Positions 54,285 through 63,998 of a stretch of 64,000 nucleotides of DNA are shown here, piece by piece. The position numbers were made by a program, and so were the translations under genes. The notes under the pieces were generated by a model. The model saw only the letters and a list, made by a program, of their open reading frames with translations. It made no database searches and was not told where the DNA came from. The stretch comes from Flavihumibacter sp. ZG627 (GTDB lineage Bacteria > Bacteroidota > Bacteroidia > Chitinophagales > Chitinophagaceae). Positions within the stretch are counted from its first letter, which is position 1, and the number at the start of each line of letters is the position of its first letter. Location of the stretch: NCBI RefSeq assembly GCF_000814325.1, contig NZ_JPHF01000002.1, positions 682,001 through 746,000 of the forward strand. The letters run 5' to 3'.

Positions 54285-54292
54285 CGCCCCGA

Positions 54293-54366
54293 GGTCTGGT
54301 AGCTCAGCTGGATAGAGCAACTGCCTTCTAAGCAGTAGGTCATTGGTTCGAATCCAATCCAGATCA
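54293..54366 (+). tRNA. tRNA-Arg (anticodon TCT)
   Basis: 74-nt cloverleaf. Acceptor GGTCTGG pairs with CCAGATC (one G-U), the D arm is GCTC/GAGC, the anticodon arm is ACTGC/GCAGT with loop CTTCTAA (anticodon TCT, reading AGA and AGG), and the T arm is ATTGG-TTCGAAT-CCAAT. Discriminator base is A; CCA is not encoded. It lies between the divergent hut operon and the RND operon. Confidence 0.96.
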
Positions 54367-54373
54367 CTTTTTT

Positions 54374-54396
54374 ATACCCGCACAATGTGCGGGTAT
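54374..54396 (+). terminator. tRNA-Arg terminator 1
   Basis: Stem ATACCCGCAC / GTGCGGGTAT with a 3-nt loop, followed by TTTATTT, 7 nt after the tRNA. Confidence 0.9.
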
Positions 54397-54403
54397 TTTA
54401 TTT

Positions 54404-54428
54404 ACCTGGCGTTAATCTCCAGGTTTTT
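54404..54428 (+). terminator. tRNA-Arg terminator 2 (weaker)
   Basis: Stem ACCTGG / CCAGGT, 9-nt loop, followed by TTTT. A second hairpin directly behind the first; probably a backup. The rest of 54429-54609 holds the leader of the efflux operon and no gene. Confidence 0.55.
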
Positions 54429-54609
54429 CCATCTGTCTCAACTGCCATAGAAATGTTAACTTATTGAGTATTTGGACATTAAAATCAATGCTTCTTTGAT
54501 TTTTACCTCAAATAGTTCAGTGTTCCGGGTTTCCATGCTGGCGCATAAATGTTGCTAATACACTAATTTCGTGGCTCTTGCCATATCGATCCTCTACCTG
54601 ATTTTTTTA

Positions 54610-55758
54610 ATGACTAAGCAAATGAATATTTTCCGTAATTGGTTATGGTCCCTCGTATCTATTGTATTTATCGCCTCCTGTTCAGATGATAAGAAACCGG
54701 CTGCTGCAGGTGCTACTGCCCCTGCAAAAGATTATTCCGTGTTGGAAATAACACCCAGGAGTTTTGTGGTGAATGCGGATTATCCTGCCATAATTGAGGG
54801 ACAGCAAAATGTTGAGATCAGGCCAAAAATTGATGGATATATTGAGAGGATATTTGTGGATGAGGGGTCATCAGTTAAAAGAGGCCAGCGACTCTTCCAA
54901 ATCAGTGCTCCACAATATGAACAGGAAGTACGAACAGCACAGGCCAATATCAGCATAGCCCAGGCCGATGTTAATGCTGCTGAAATGGAGGTTAACAAAG
55001 TAAGGCCCCTGGTAGAGAAAGGTATTGTGAGCAAGTATGTTCTTGAGTCCGCCAACTTCGCACTGCAATCAAAGCAGGCAGCACTTTCGCAGGCAAGGGC
55101 AACCCTCTCAAACGCCCGCACAAACCTTGGTTATACTATTGTTACCAGTCCCGCAAACGGAGTGATAGGAACCATCCCCTATAAAATAGGAAGTCTGGTA
55201 AACAGCAATACGGTTCAGCCGTTAACCACTGTTTCAAACATCAATAATATATATGCATATTTTTCTTTGAATGAGAAGCAGGCACTAGATCTTTCTTTAA
55301 ATATCAGGGGCGCTCATATCCCTCCTGTAACACTGATCCTGGCTAATAGTGTTGAGTTTCCGCATAAGGGTAAGGTTGAAACTGCCAGCGGTTTGATCAA
55401 TACGGAAACGGGATCAATACGGATGCGGGCCACATTCGCCAATCCGGATAATGTTGTAAGAAGTGGAAGCAGTGGAACGATAAGGATTCCTGCAACACTC
55501 CACTCAGCCTTATTGGTACCACAACGCTCCACTTTTGAGATACAGGGTAAGAAATTTGTGTTTCTGCTGGATACCGCCAATACCGTTAAGAGCACCGCAA
55601 TAAAGATCAGGGAAAATAGTGGCGGGCAGTTCTTTGTAGTGGAAGGAGGACTTAAGCCGGGTGAGAAAATAGTATTGGAAGGTGTTGCCAGTTTGCGGGA
55701 AAGTGAAAAGATCATTCCCAGGGTTGCCAACACAGATAGTATTTACCGTGCCCACTAA
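54610..55758 (+). CDS. RND efflux periplasmic adaptor (MexA/AcrA-like lipoprotein)
   Basis: About 382 residues from ATG 54610; ATG 54622 is also possible. MTKQMNIFRNWLWSLVSIVFIASC is a lipoprotein signal (C24), so the protein is anchored in a membrane facing the periplasm. The lipoyl-like domain halves are VEIRPKIDGYIERIFVDEGSSVKRGQRL and NLGYTIVTSPANGVIGTIPYKIGSLV, with a coiled-coil hairpin between (DVNAAEMEVNKVRPLVEKG). Links the inner-membrane pump to the outer-membrane channel. First gene of the operon, 26 bp before the pump. Confidence 0.92.
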   Translation: MTKQMNIFRNWLWSLVSIVFIASCSDDKKPAAAGATAPAKDYSVLEITPRSFVVNADYPAIIEGQQNVEIRPKIDGYIERIFVDEGSSVKRGQRLFQISAPQYEQEVRTAQANISIAQADVNAAEMEVNKVRPLVEKGIVSKYVLESANFALQSKQAALSQARATLSNARTNLGYTIVTSPANGVIGTIPYKIGSLVNSNTVQPLTTVSNINNIYAYFSLNEKQALDLSLNIRGAHIPPVTLILANSVEFPHKGKVETASGLINTETGSIRMRATFANPDNVVRSGSSGTIRIPATLHSALLVPQRSTFEIQGKKFVFLLDTANTVKSTAIKIRENSGGQFFVVEGGLKPGEKIVLEGVASLRESEKIIPRVANTDSIYRAH

Positions 55759-55784
55759 TTTCTCCTTTCACCAAAGTAACGAAG

Positions 55785-58700
55785 ATGTTTAAACGCTTTA
55801 TAGATCAGCCCGTATTATCTACGGTTATTTCTGTGATCATTGTAATTCTGGGTTTATTGGGATTGCGATCGCTTCCCATTTCCCAGTATCCCGAGATCGC
55901 TCCCCCAACAGTTGTTGTATCCGCATCGTACCAGGGAGCCAATGCCGATGTTGTTCTTAACAGCGTGGTTATTCCTTTGGAGGAGCAGATCAATGGTGTG
56001 GAGAATATGACATACATGACTTCCTCTGCCGGCAATGATGGCTCTGCCAGGATCACTATCAATTTCAAGATCGGCACCAATCCCGACCTGGCATCTGTGA
56101 ACGTGCAGAACAGGGTTGCCCGCGCCACCCCTCTCCTTCCCCAGGAAGTGACCCGCTCTGGAGTTACCACCGCTAAAAGCCAGAGCAGTAATCTGGTGAT
56201 CTTCTCTTTATACAGTGAGAACCCGGCCTACGACCAGACCTTCCTGCAGAACTATGCAGAAATAAATTTGATCCCCCTCATTAAAAGGGTGACGGGTGTT
56301 GGCGAAGCCACTGCTTTTGGACGGATGGATTATTCCATGCGGATCTGGCTGCGTCCTGATGTGATGGCATCTTATGGCCTAATACCTTCTGATATAAGTG
56401 CCGCCCTCGCCGAACAAAATATAGAAGCAGCACCCGGTCAATTTGGAGAGCAGGGCGGGCAGTCGTTCCAGTATGTAATTAAATACAAAGGCAGGCTTAA
56501 GAATGAAGAAGAATTTGGAAATATCATCATTCGTTCTGTTGGAACCGGTCAATTACTTCGACTAAAAGATATAGCCCGCATCGAATTAGGCGCCCAGAGT
56601 TATGCCAGCACCACAACAACCAACAGCTTTCCTTCTGTGGGCGTAGCAATCAGTCAGACAGCAGGTTCCAATGCGAAAGAAGTGATTGAGGGAAGCCTTA
56701 ACGTATTGAAGGAGGCAGAGAAATCATTTCCTGATGGAATCAAATATGTAAACCTGGTAAACGCCAATGATTTTCTTGACGCATCAATTGGAAAAGTTAT
56801 CACCACATTAATTGAAGCGTTCATACTTGTATTCATTGTGGTGTTTATTTTTTTGCAGGATTTTCGCAGCACACTAATACCTGCCATTGCAGTACCGGTG
56901 GCCATTGTGGGAACTTTTTTCTTCCTGGGATTATTTGGTTTCACCATAAACCTGCTCACTTTATTTGCACTTGTACTGGCCATTGGTATTGTGGTGGATG
57001 ATGCCATTGTGGTGGTTGAAGCAGTACATGCCAAACTGGATCACGGATACACATCCTCCAAACACGCAACCAGGGATGCCATGGATGAAATTTCCGGCGC
57101 AATCATTTCCATTACACTCGTAATGGCTGCTGTATTCATCCCGGTAAGTTTTATTACCGGATCAGCAGGCGTATTTTATAAGCAGTTTGGACTAACACTT
57201 GCCATCGCCATCATTCTCTCTGCAGTAAATGCGCTTACGCTGAGTCCGGCCCTTTGCGCATTATTACTGAAACCACATCCGGAAGAAGAGCATAAGAAAA
57301 AAACTTTCCTGCAAAGATTCTATACTGCATTCAATGCCTCGTTTGAAGCAACTACAAAAAAATACAAACGATCTGTATTTTTCCTGGTGAAAAGAAAGTG
57401 GGTAGCATGGGCGGGCATACTCTTATTTACAGGACTCCTTTATTTCCTGATGAAAACTACGCCCACAGCATTCGTTCCCAATGAAGATATGGGTGCGGTG
57501 ATGTCTGATATTTCACTGCCGCCTTCTGCCTCAATAGAAAGGACCGCTGAAATAACAGATGAGATTGAAAAGATGGCTAAAACGATCCCAGAAGTAGAAA
57601 CGATTTTAAAGATCAATGGCAGGGGAATGATCAGTGGGGCCGGAAGTAACTATGGAATGGTGATCATGCGATTGAAGAACTGGGAGGATAGAAAAGAAAA
57701 GGGCCAGGATGTTCAGGCAGTTATTGGTAAGATGTTTGCGAAAACGGCCGGCATCCGCGATGCGCGTGTTATCTTCTTTGCACCGCCTACCATCCAGGGT
57801 TTTGGAATGTCGGGCGGGTTCTCTTTTGAGCTGCAGGACAAGAGTGGAAAAGATATCGCCATCTTCTCCAAAGTTGGAAATGACTTTATTGCGGCGCTGA
57901 ATAAAAGGCCCGAGATCCAGTATGCGACCACTTCTTTCAACCCCAATTTCCCGCAATATGAAATTGATGTGAATGTGGCTAAGGCCAAGGAAGCGGGACT
58001 ATCCGTAAATGATATCCTCTCCACCATACAGGGATATTATGGTGGTGTGTATGCATCAAACTTCAACCAGTTTGGAAAACAATTCAGGGTAATGTACCAG
58101 GCAGAGGCGGAGTTCCGTGATAACCCCGAAAGCCTGAATAATATATTTGTAAGAAATGCCAATGGGGCGATGGCACCCATCATGGGATTCATCAATCTGA
58201 AAAGGGTGTATGGTCCTCAATCTATTTCAAGGTTTAATCTTTTTACATCCATAAGTATTTCAGGTGCACCAAATCCGGGTTATAGTTCAGGTGATGCCAT
58301 CCGCGCTATTGAGGAAGTGGCAGCGGAGATGCTTCCCATAGGTTATGGATTTGAATATTCAGGTATGACCCGTGAGGAGCTTTCTGCAGGTGGACAAACT
58401 ATATTTATATTCCTGCTGGTGATCGTTTTTGTTTATCTCCTGCTGGCTGCGCAATATGAAAGTTATATACTTCCTTTTGCGGTTCTTATCTCTTTACCAA
58501 TTGGACTGGCGGGGGCTTTTCTATTTGCAAAGATCTTTGGAATAACCAATAATATCTACCTGCAGATCACGCTAATAATGCTGATTGGACTGCTGGCAAA
58601 GAATGCGATCCTGATCGTGGAGTTTGCCCTTGAAAGAAGAAGACAGGGAATGCCATTGGTGGAAGCCGCACTCAAGGGCGCGGAAGCACGATTAAGGCCA

Positions 58701-58937
58701 ATTCTAATGACATCATTTGCCTTCATATTCGGACTTGTTCCACTGATGGTTGCAACGGGTGCAGGGGCAACAGGAAACCGCTCCATCGGAACCGGTGCAG
58801 TTGGCGGAATGTTAATCGGAACCATCTTCGGTGTGTTTGTGATACCGGTACTATTTGTCATATTCCAGCATATCCAGGAAAGTATTTCAGGCAAACCGAA
58901 ACAGGTGGATATGGGCGAGAATAATTATGAACTCTAA
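55785..58937 (+). CDS. RND efflux pump, inner-membrane HAE1-type (AcrB/MexB-like)
   Basis: 1050 residues, 12 membrane helices. The proton-relay pair is in TM4: LAIGIVVDDAIVVVEAVHA, and the matching TM10-11 region holds LIGLLAKNAILIVEFALERR. N-terminus FKRFIDQPVLSTVISVIIVILGLLGL and SYQGANADVVLNSVV are typical of HAE1 multidrug pumps driven by the proton gradient. Substrates cannot be predicted; resistance to a given drug is not implied. 20 bp precede the outer-membrane gene. Confidence 0.95.
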   Translation: MFKRFIDQPVLSTVISVIIVILGLLGLRSLPISQYPEIAPPTVVVSASYQGANADVVLNSVVIPLEEQINGVENMTYMTSSAGNDGSARITINFKIGTNPDLASVNVQNRVARATPLLPQEVTRSGVTTAKSQSSNLVIFSLYSENPAYDQTFLQNYAEINLIPLIKRVTGVGEATAFGRMDYSMRIWLRPDVMASYGLIPSDISAALAEQNIEAAPGQFGEQGGQSFQYVIKYKGRLKNEEEFGNIIIRSVGTGQLLRLKDIARIELGAQSYASTTTTNSFPSVGVAISQTAGSNAKEVIEGSLNVLKEAEKSFPDGIKYVNLVNANDFLDASIGKVITTLIEAFILVFIVVFIFLQDFRSTLIPAIAVPVAIVGTFFFLGLFGFTINLLTLFALVLAIGIVVDDAIVVVEAVHAKLDHGYTSSKHATRDAMDEISGAIISITLVMAAVFIPVSFITGSAGVFYKQFGLTLAIAIILSAVNALTLSPALCALLLKPHPEEEHKKKTFLQRFYTAFNASFEATTKKYKRSVFFLVKRKWVAWAGILLFTGLLYFLMKTTPTAFVPNEDMGAVMSDISLPPSASIERTAEITDEIEKMAKTIPEVETILKINGRGMISGAGSNYGMVIMRLKNWEDRKEKGQDVQAVIGKMFAKTAGIRDARVIFFAPPTIQGFGMSGGFSFELQDKSGKDIAIFSKVGNDFIAALNKRPEIQYATTSFNPNFPQYEIDVNVAKAKEAGLSVNDILSTIQGYYGGVYASNFNQFGKQFRVMYQAEAEFRDNPESLNNIFVRNANGAMAPIMGFINLKRVYGPQSISRFNLFTSISISGAPNPGYSSGDAIRAIEEVAAEMLPIGYGFEYSGMTREELSAGGQTIFIFLLVIVFVYLLLAAQYESYILPFAVLISLPIGLAGAFLFAKIFGITNNIYLQITLIMLIGLLAKNAILIVEFALERRRQGMPLVEAALKGAEARLRPILMTSFAFIFGLVPLMVATGAGATGNRSIGTGAVGGMLIGTIFGVFVIPVLFVIFQHIQESISGKPKQVDMGENNYEL

Positions 58938-58957
58938 GATTACAATGTTCAATTGAT

Positions 58958-60352
58958 ATGAATAAAAAGATCTCACAATATATTTTTCTGATTGTCACCG
59001 GCAGTTTACTTTTTGTTTCCTGTAAGGTAACTGAACCGTATACTGCTCAAGAGTCACTGCCTTTTGATCAATACAGAGATCAGCAGCAGACTGATTCTTC
59101 CAATATTGCAAGCATCAGCAGAAATGAATTTTTCACCGACCCCATTCTGCAGGCATATATTGACTCCGGCATTTCGAATAATCTCGACCTGCAGATGGCC
59201 ATGATGAGAATTCAGCAATCACAGAGTTATTACAGCCAGAGCAAGGCAGCGTTCCTTCCATCTCTCAATGCCAATGCCAGCTTTACAGAATCGAAATTAT
59301 CAGAAGCGCAGGGTTTCGGAATACGTACCAGTGCAACGCAATTTGTATTAGGAGTAACCTCAGATTGGGAAGCAGATATCTGGGGTAAGCTGAGGAGCAG
59401 TCGGAAGGCCAGCCTGGCATCCCTCCTGCAAACAGAAATGGCTTCAAAGGCAATACAAACAAGGCTTGTGGCAGATATTGCCAATTATTATTACCTGTTG
59501 CTGGCATTAGATGAGCAGCTTGCCATTACCCGTCAAACCGTTATCAACTGGGATACAACGGTTCAAACCATGCGTGCGCTTAAGGAGGCTGCCAGTGTTA
59601 CGGAAGCGGCCGTTGTTCAGAGTGAAGCACAGCGTTATGCAGCCGAGGTCACTATTCCCGACCTCAAACAAAGTATCAGAGAAACAGAAAATGCTTTGAG
59701 TATTTTATTGGGAAGAGCACCAGGGGCAATTGAAAGAAGCAGTTTGCAATCGCAACAGATGGTGGCAGCTTTACAAACAGGTGTGCCGGCCCAGTTATTG
59801 GTGAACAGGCCTGATGTTCAGCAGGCAGAGTTGAACTTCCGTTACTATTTTGAAATGACCAATGTGGCGCGCAGTTTTTTTTATCCCAGCTTAACTATAA
59901 ATGCTTCGGCCGGATTATCGTCTTTAGCGCTTGCAGATTTTCTTGATCCCGCATCCTTTGCTGCAAGCATCGGTGCAGGAATTCTGCAGCCCATTTTTAA
60001 CCGCCGCCTAAACCGAACCAGGCTTGAAGTGGCGCGCTCCCAGCAACAGGAGGCCTTGCTTGGTTTCAGGAATACGTTGCTGAATGCAGGCCGTGAAGTT
60101 TCTGATGCAATATCTCTTTATGAAAATGCCGGGGAGAAGATTTCTATAAGGACTTTACAGATGGATGCATTACAGAAATCTGTGGACTTCTCCGAAGAGT
60201 TGCTACAGAATGGATTTGCCAATTATATAGAGATCATCAATGCAAGACAAAGCCTTTTGTTGGCAGAGTTGGGCAAGGTAAATGACCGGCTCCAGCAATT
60301 GCAGAGCGGCGTAAATCTTTACCGCTCCCTGGGAGGCGGATGGAAGAACTAA
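58958..60352 (+). CDS. Outer-membrane efflux lipoprotein (OprM/TolC family)
   Basis: 464 residues. Lipoprotein signal MNKKISQYIFLIVTGSLLFVSC with C22. The family's duplicated helical hairpins are visible (DLQMAMMRIQQSQSYYSQSKAAFLPSLNANAS and PDVQQAELNFRYYFEMTNVARSFFYPSLTINAS). ASIGAGILQPIFNRRLNRTRLEVA is the conserved second half. Forms the trimeric exit duct for the pump. The stop is 3 bp from the stop of the convergent PmoA-like gene. Confidence 0.94.
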   Translation: MNKKISQYIFLIVTGSLLFVSCKVTEPYTAQESLPFDQYRDQQQTDSSNIASISRNEFFTDPILQAYIDSGISNNLDLQMAMMRIQQSQSYYSQSKAAFLPSLNANASFTESKLSEAQGFGIRTSATQFVLGVTSDWEADIWGKLRSSRKASLASLLQTEMASKAIQTRLVADIANYYYLLLALDEQLAITRQTVINWDTTVQTMRALKEAASVTEAAVVQSEAQRYAAEVTIPDLKQSIRETENALSILLGRAPGAIERSSLQSQQMVAALQTGVPAQLLVNRPDVQQAELNFRYYFEMTNVARSFFYPSLTINASAGLSSLALADFLDPASFAASIGAGILQPIFNRRLNRTRLEVARSQQQEALLGFRNTLLNAGREVSDAISLYENAGEKISIRTLQMDALQKSVDFSEELLQNGFANYIEIINARQSLLLAELGKVNDRLQQLQSGVNLYRSLGGGWKN

Positions 60353-60355
60353 AAC

Positions 60356-61390
60356 TTATTCACTAAACTCGGTTGCATAAGCATTGATCTCATCAGCACT
60401 ATGCTTCCTTCCCGAGCCTATGAAAACACGGTAACGGAAATGAGCCGCTTGTCCGGGTTCCAGCTTCATATCCAGTTTCTCTGCTCCCTTGCTGAACACT
60501 TCCGGACCAAGCGGATTAACGGAAAAAAGTCCGTAGCCGCGTGCATGCCAGTAAGAGGGATAATATATATTGGAAGGGTGATCAAATATGGCCACAGTAA
60601 CATCTTTACCATCTTTCTTTCCCTGCATCATCACCCAACGGGCACGGGTACCCCAAACAGAATCACCCTGTAGCCCTTCACTGCTGGTATACATGCCTGT
60701 TAGTCCACCCGCCGGAAGCACCGGCTCTTTACTGATCTTTCCATCCTTGCCTATGTAATCACTTTTTTCTGTTGAAGGCATTTCCAGCTCACGCGCTAAA
60801 CGGATTGCAAAAAATCCATCTTTAACATCTCGGAAATAGACTTTTTCCTTTTGCGCGGTTAACATGGTGGAACGTTCAATCAGGAGGTCATTATTCTCAA
60901 TCCTGAACTGGTAACTGGTTTTTTCATCGAGCAGTTGGCGTCCATCCGGACTCATCCATTTAGCACTGATCACGAGGCTCGCATCCGTGAGTCCACCCGT
61001 TTTATCGATAATATTCTCATGGAGGATTGTTCCATATTTATCCCTTTTTGAAGGCTCTATAGCCGTTGAATTATTCCAGAAATCATATCCGTTCACTGAT
61101 TCATAATTCATCCACATGCCAACCTGGTGCGGGTGATCGGTACGGTCGCCGGGCCTTGGTTCGAGCGGAAAACCACGCGTAATAGTGATGCCATCCAGGG
61201 TATTCAGCGGGTAAAGAAATGGCTTTCGCACAGAATCATCATATCGATACGAAGTGATCAATACATCCTTGTAAAAAAGGTCTACCCGTTTATCAACCGG
61301 ACGGTCAATAAACTCGAACCCCTTTTCCTTCTCCTGTGCATATAATGAAACGCTCGAAAACAACAGGAGGCTAACCAGTATCTTTCTCAT
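60356..61390 (-). CDS. Secreted PmoA/DUF6807 family protein
   Basis: 344 residues, signal peptide MRKILVSLLLFSSVSLYAQ. Family marks: PFLYPLNTLDGITITRGFP and the DHPHQVGMWMNYESVNGYDFW motif; a beta-rich fold. Despite the PmoA name, this family has no shown link to methane oxidation; in Bacteroidota it usually sits among carbohydrate genes. It follows the GH130 gene by 18 bp on the same strand, supporting a glycan role. Confidence 0.8.
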   Translation of the reverse strand: MRKILVSLLLFSSVSLYAQEKEKGFEFIDRPVDKRVDLFYKDVLITSYRYDDSVRKPFLYPLNTLDGITITRGFPLEPRPGDRTDHPHQVGMWMNYESVNGYDFWNNSTAIEPSKRDKYGTILHENIIDKTGGLTDASLVISAKWMSPDGRQLLDEKTSYQFRIENNDLLIERSTMLTAQKEKVYFRDVKDGFFAIRLARELEMPSTEKSDYIGKDGKISKEPVLPAGGLTGMYTSSEGLQGDSVWGTRARWVMMQGKKDGKDVTVAIFDHPSNIYYPSYWHARGYGLFSVNPLGPEVFSKGAEKLDMKLEPGQAAHFRYRVFIGSGRKHSADEINAYATEFSE

Positions 61391-61408
61391 ACATTTTTAG
61401 TTTTATGG

Positions 61409-62560
61409 TCAGTCTATAGGATCTGGAAGAGCAGGCTTTGCGGGATCGTAAATGGCAACGGCAACTTCAGAATCGGCGCAGCCATAATAAAGAAACCACA
61501 TCTTTTTGAAATAAACCAGTCCCTCCATGAAAACAGTTCCCTGCACGTACTGGCCGCTTTTCTCAAATGGTTCCATGGGTCTGAAGAAAGGAAGGTCAAG
61601 CCTTCCGATCGGCTTTAACGGATCATTGGCATCAAACAAAACCTGCCCGCCGCAATAGGAATTGGGCGTAAAGCGCGGATCGCCCTGGGTGGGATTGTTC
61701 TTACCATTGTAGAGTAAGAGAATCCCATCTTTGGTGATAATAGCTGGTGGGCCGCATTCGGTCAGGTCACTGTCAAAATATCCCTTACGGGGCGATATAA
61801 GCGCTAATGGTTCACCGTCCGCTCCCAGCACCGGCTCCCAGTCCACCAGGTTGGTGGAGGTGGCGGCAAACACCCCCAGTTCCCCCCAATAGAGCCAATA
61901 CTTCCCGTTGATCTTTGCAACTACCTGTTTATCGTCCTGAAGGCGTGTAATGATAGATGCAGATTTATGTGCAATCTTATTGAATTTACCGCCATGTGCT
62001 GTTTCAAAAATAGGTCCGTGCTTGGTCCAGTTCACCAGGTCGCGGGAGGTAGCCACACCCAGCCTGGGTAGTTCGCGGTTCCACTGCGTATAAAAAACAA
62101 CATAGGTGCCGTCTTCGGTTACTGCTACCCGTGGATCCTCTACCCCACCGGGCCACTCGTATTTCTGCTGATCATCTTTGCCTGGGTATAATACGGGCGA
62201 CGGCCTCCTTGTGAACGCAATGCCATCAGTACTTTCAGCAAGTCCGAGGCGAGAGGTGCGAAACCCGATGCCGATACCCGATTTGTCCTCCGCCCGGTAC
62301 AGCACATACACCTTACCATCTTTTACAACAGCACCCGGATTGAATGTATCGTTGGATTCCCAATCGACCTGCTTTCCGATAATCGGATCTTTAAAGCGGG
62401 TATTGCTGTCAGGGGAAATGACCGGGTTCACCTTCTCCGGTCTTTTAAAACCACCAAAGGCCCATTCGGGCAATCTTCCAATAGCATCCTGCTGCGCAAT
62501 AGATGGGATGGTGATCAGGTTGAGAACAATTCCGAATAAATATATTCCTTTACAGTTCAT
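61409..62560 (-). CDS. Secreted glycoside hydrolase family 130 enzyme
   Basis: 383 residues; signal peptide MNCKGIYLFGIVLNLITIPSIAQ. Five-bladed propeller of the GH130 family, with NDTFNPGAVVKDGKVYVLYRAED, GGVEDPRVAVTEDGTYVVFYT and FLYYGCADSEVAVAIYD. GH130 members are beta-mannosyl phosphorylases or hydrolases. Having a signal peptide favours hydrolysis, since phosphate is scarce outside, but the acid/base residues were not checked against a structure. Upstream of the PmoA-like gene. Confidence 0.85.
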   Translation of the reverse strand: MNCKGIYLFGIVLNLITIPSIAQQDAIGRLPEWAFGGFKRPEKVNPVISPDSNTRFKDPIIGKQVDWESNDTFNPGAVVKDGKVYVLYRAEDKSGIGIGFRTSRLGLAESTDGIAFTRRPSPVLYPGKDDQQKYEWPGGVEDPRVAVTEDGTYVVFYTQWNRELPRLGVATSRDLVNWTKHGPIFETAHGGKFNKIAHKSASIITRLQDDKQVVAKINGKYWLYWGELGVFAATSTNLVDWEPVLGADGEPLALISPRKGYFDSDLTECGPPAIITKDGILLLYNGKNNPTQGDPRFTPNSYCGGQVLFDANDPLKPIGRLDLPFFRPMEPFEKSGQYVQGTVFMEGLVYFKKMWFLYYGCADSEVAVAIYDPAKPALPDPID

Positions 62561-62682
62561 GGCAGGCTTTTGAAAATGAATCAGGGTCTAAAAGGTACGT
62601 TATTAAAGTTTTACGTACAAGAACGCATGATCTTAGTCAACGAATTACCTGCCTGGTTGTTTTGTTTTTAAACCACCATTAA

Positions 62683-63288
62683 ATGAATGATTGCAATAAC
62701 GCTGCACCTGCCAATCTCCTGCCATTTGATGGAGAAGTGCTATACTATGGAAATGTAATGAATGGCCCCGAGGCTGCAGAATATATGCAGGTTCTATTAT
62801 CCACCATTGATTGGCGAAATGATATCAATATCATCTTCGGCAAAAAAATCATTACCAGCAGGAAAGTTGCCTGGTATGGGGAGAAGCCATTTGCCTATAC
62901 TTATTCTCATTCAACCAAAGAGGCATTGGCTTTTACGCCGGAACTTATAGCCCTGAAGAATCTCACAGAGCAAATTACCGGCGAACAGTTCAATGCCTGC
63001 CTGTTAAATCTTTACCACCATGGTGGCGAAGGAATGGGATGGCATAGTGATAATGAAAAATCAATTACACCAGCATCTGCCATTGCCTCTTTAAGTTTCG
63101 GGGCCGAGCGAAAGTTCAGTTTCCGGCACAGGCTCTCAAAGGAATCAATATCTGTAATGCTGGAACATGGAAGCCTCTTATTGATGAAAGGAACTACACA
63201 AACTCATTGGCAACATTCCTTACCAAAATCTACCCGGGTAACCGAGGCGAGGATCAACCTCACCTTCAGGCATATGATAGATCAGTAA
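62683..63288 (+). CDS. alkB: AlkB-like alpha-ketoglutarate-dependent dioxygenase
   Basis: Repairs alkylated bases in DNA or RNA with Fe(II) and 2-oxoglutarate. 201 residues, short as for AlkB homologues without N-terminal domain. The iron ligands are in GMGWHSDNEKS (HxD) and THWQHSLPKS (His); TRVTEARINLTFR holds the 2-oxoglutarate Arg. LLNLYHHGGEGMGWH is a typical lead-in. Divergent from the GH130 gene with 122 bp between, and ends 5 bp before the convergent beta-helix gene. Confidence 0.93.
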   Translation: MNDCNNAAPANLLPFDGEVLYYGNVMNGPEAAEYMQVLLSTIDWRNDINIIFGKKIITSRKVAWYGEKPFAYTYSHSTKEALAFTPELIALKNLTEQITGEQFNACLLNLYHHGGEGMGWHSDNEKSITPASAIASLSFGAERKFSFRHRLSKESISVMLEHGSLLLMKGTTQTHWQHSLPKSTRVTEARINLTFRHMIDQ

Positions 63289-63293
63289 GCATA

Positions 63294-63998
63294 TTAATGT
63301 GATTCTATCGCACCAATATCACGCTGGTTAGTGATGGCATTATTGTAGATGTCTTTCTTAGGTAAGCCATCCAGCTCAATGCCTTTGTTTACCGCAGGAG
63401 ATGACTGGGTCAGGTAAAGATTTTCACTGAATAATGGATCTCCCACCAATCCGGCAAGGGATATGGCTTTAGTTGAGTAATATAAATTGTTGGCCAGTTC
63501 CATTGTTGCCGGCGAATCATAATAGGCAGTTATTCCTAGTCCGTCGGCATAGAAAATATTATTCTTTACTTCAAGGCCTTTCATAGCTGCACCATAAATA
63601 AAAGTCAACGCTCCATTATTTACACCAGCACCTTTACTGATATAAACAGTATTATTATACAGCCTGGTATTATAAACCGGATTCACACCTCCAAGTGTAA
63701 ATCCACCATAGTTGGTATTCTTACGTGCATCGTTATAGGAAATATTATACTGGAAGGTATTGTTTTTTGTAGGGTTTGGTCCGCCATAATCAAACAGCAG
63801 AAAACCTTCTCCATCATTTTCCCATGATTGGCAATATTGAATAACACATTGCTGGGCTCCACCATCAAGATCAAATCCGCCTCCATCTACTTTTTTAGAT
63901 CTGTTATGATGTGATTTGCAATATTGAATAGTAATGTCAATGGCATCAAAGGCCCAGATACCGATATTGGCATCGCCATTTGATCCATTCTCATAAGC
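63294..63998 (-). CDS. Right-handed beta-helix repeat protein, partial (C-terminal part)
   Basis: One open frame from the right window edge to a stop at 63294, 234 residues seen. Stretches such as DITIQYCKSHHNRSKKVDGGG, QQCVIQYCQSWENDGEGF, NNTFQYNISYNDARKN and VKNNIFYADGLGI repeat with the 22-24 residue rhythm of parallel beta-helix (PbH1) coils. Such proteins include pectate lyases and other secreted polysaccharide enzymes, but the catalytic region is probably outside the window. No frameshift is needed; the reading is continuous to the edge. Confidence 0.75.
   Translation of the reverse strand, partial: AYENGSNGDANIGIWAFDAIDITIQYCKSHHNRSKKVDGGGFDLDGGAQQCVIQYCQSWENDGEGFLLFDYGGPNPTKNNTFQYNISYNDARKNTNYGGFTLGGVNPVYNTRLYNNTVYISKGAGVNNGALTFIYGAAMKGLEVKNNIFYADGLGITAYYDSPATMELANNLYYSTKAISLAGLVGDPLFSENLYLTQSSPAVNKGIELDGLPKKDIYNNAITNQRDIGAIESH

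Noticed and set aside
54610-60352. Antibiotic-resistance locus interpretation of the RND operon
   Set aside because: The three genes are a standard RND efflux set; nothing in the sequence indicates which compounds it exports or that it is acquired.
63683-63886. Apparent frameshift splitting the beta-helix gene
   Set aside because: The reading frame is in fact continuous from the window edge to 63294; the second frame is an overlap artefact.
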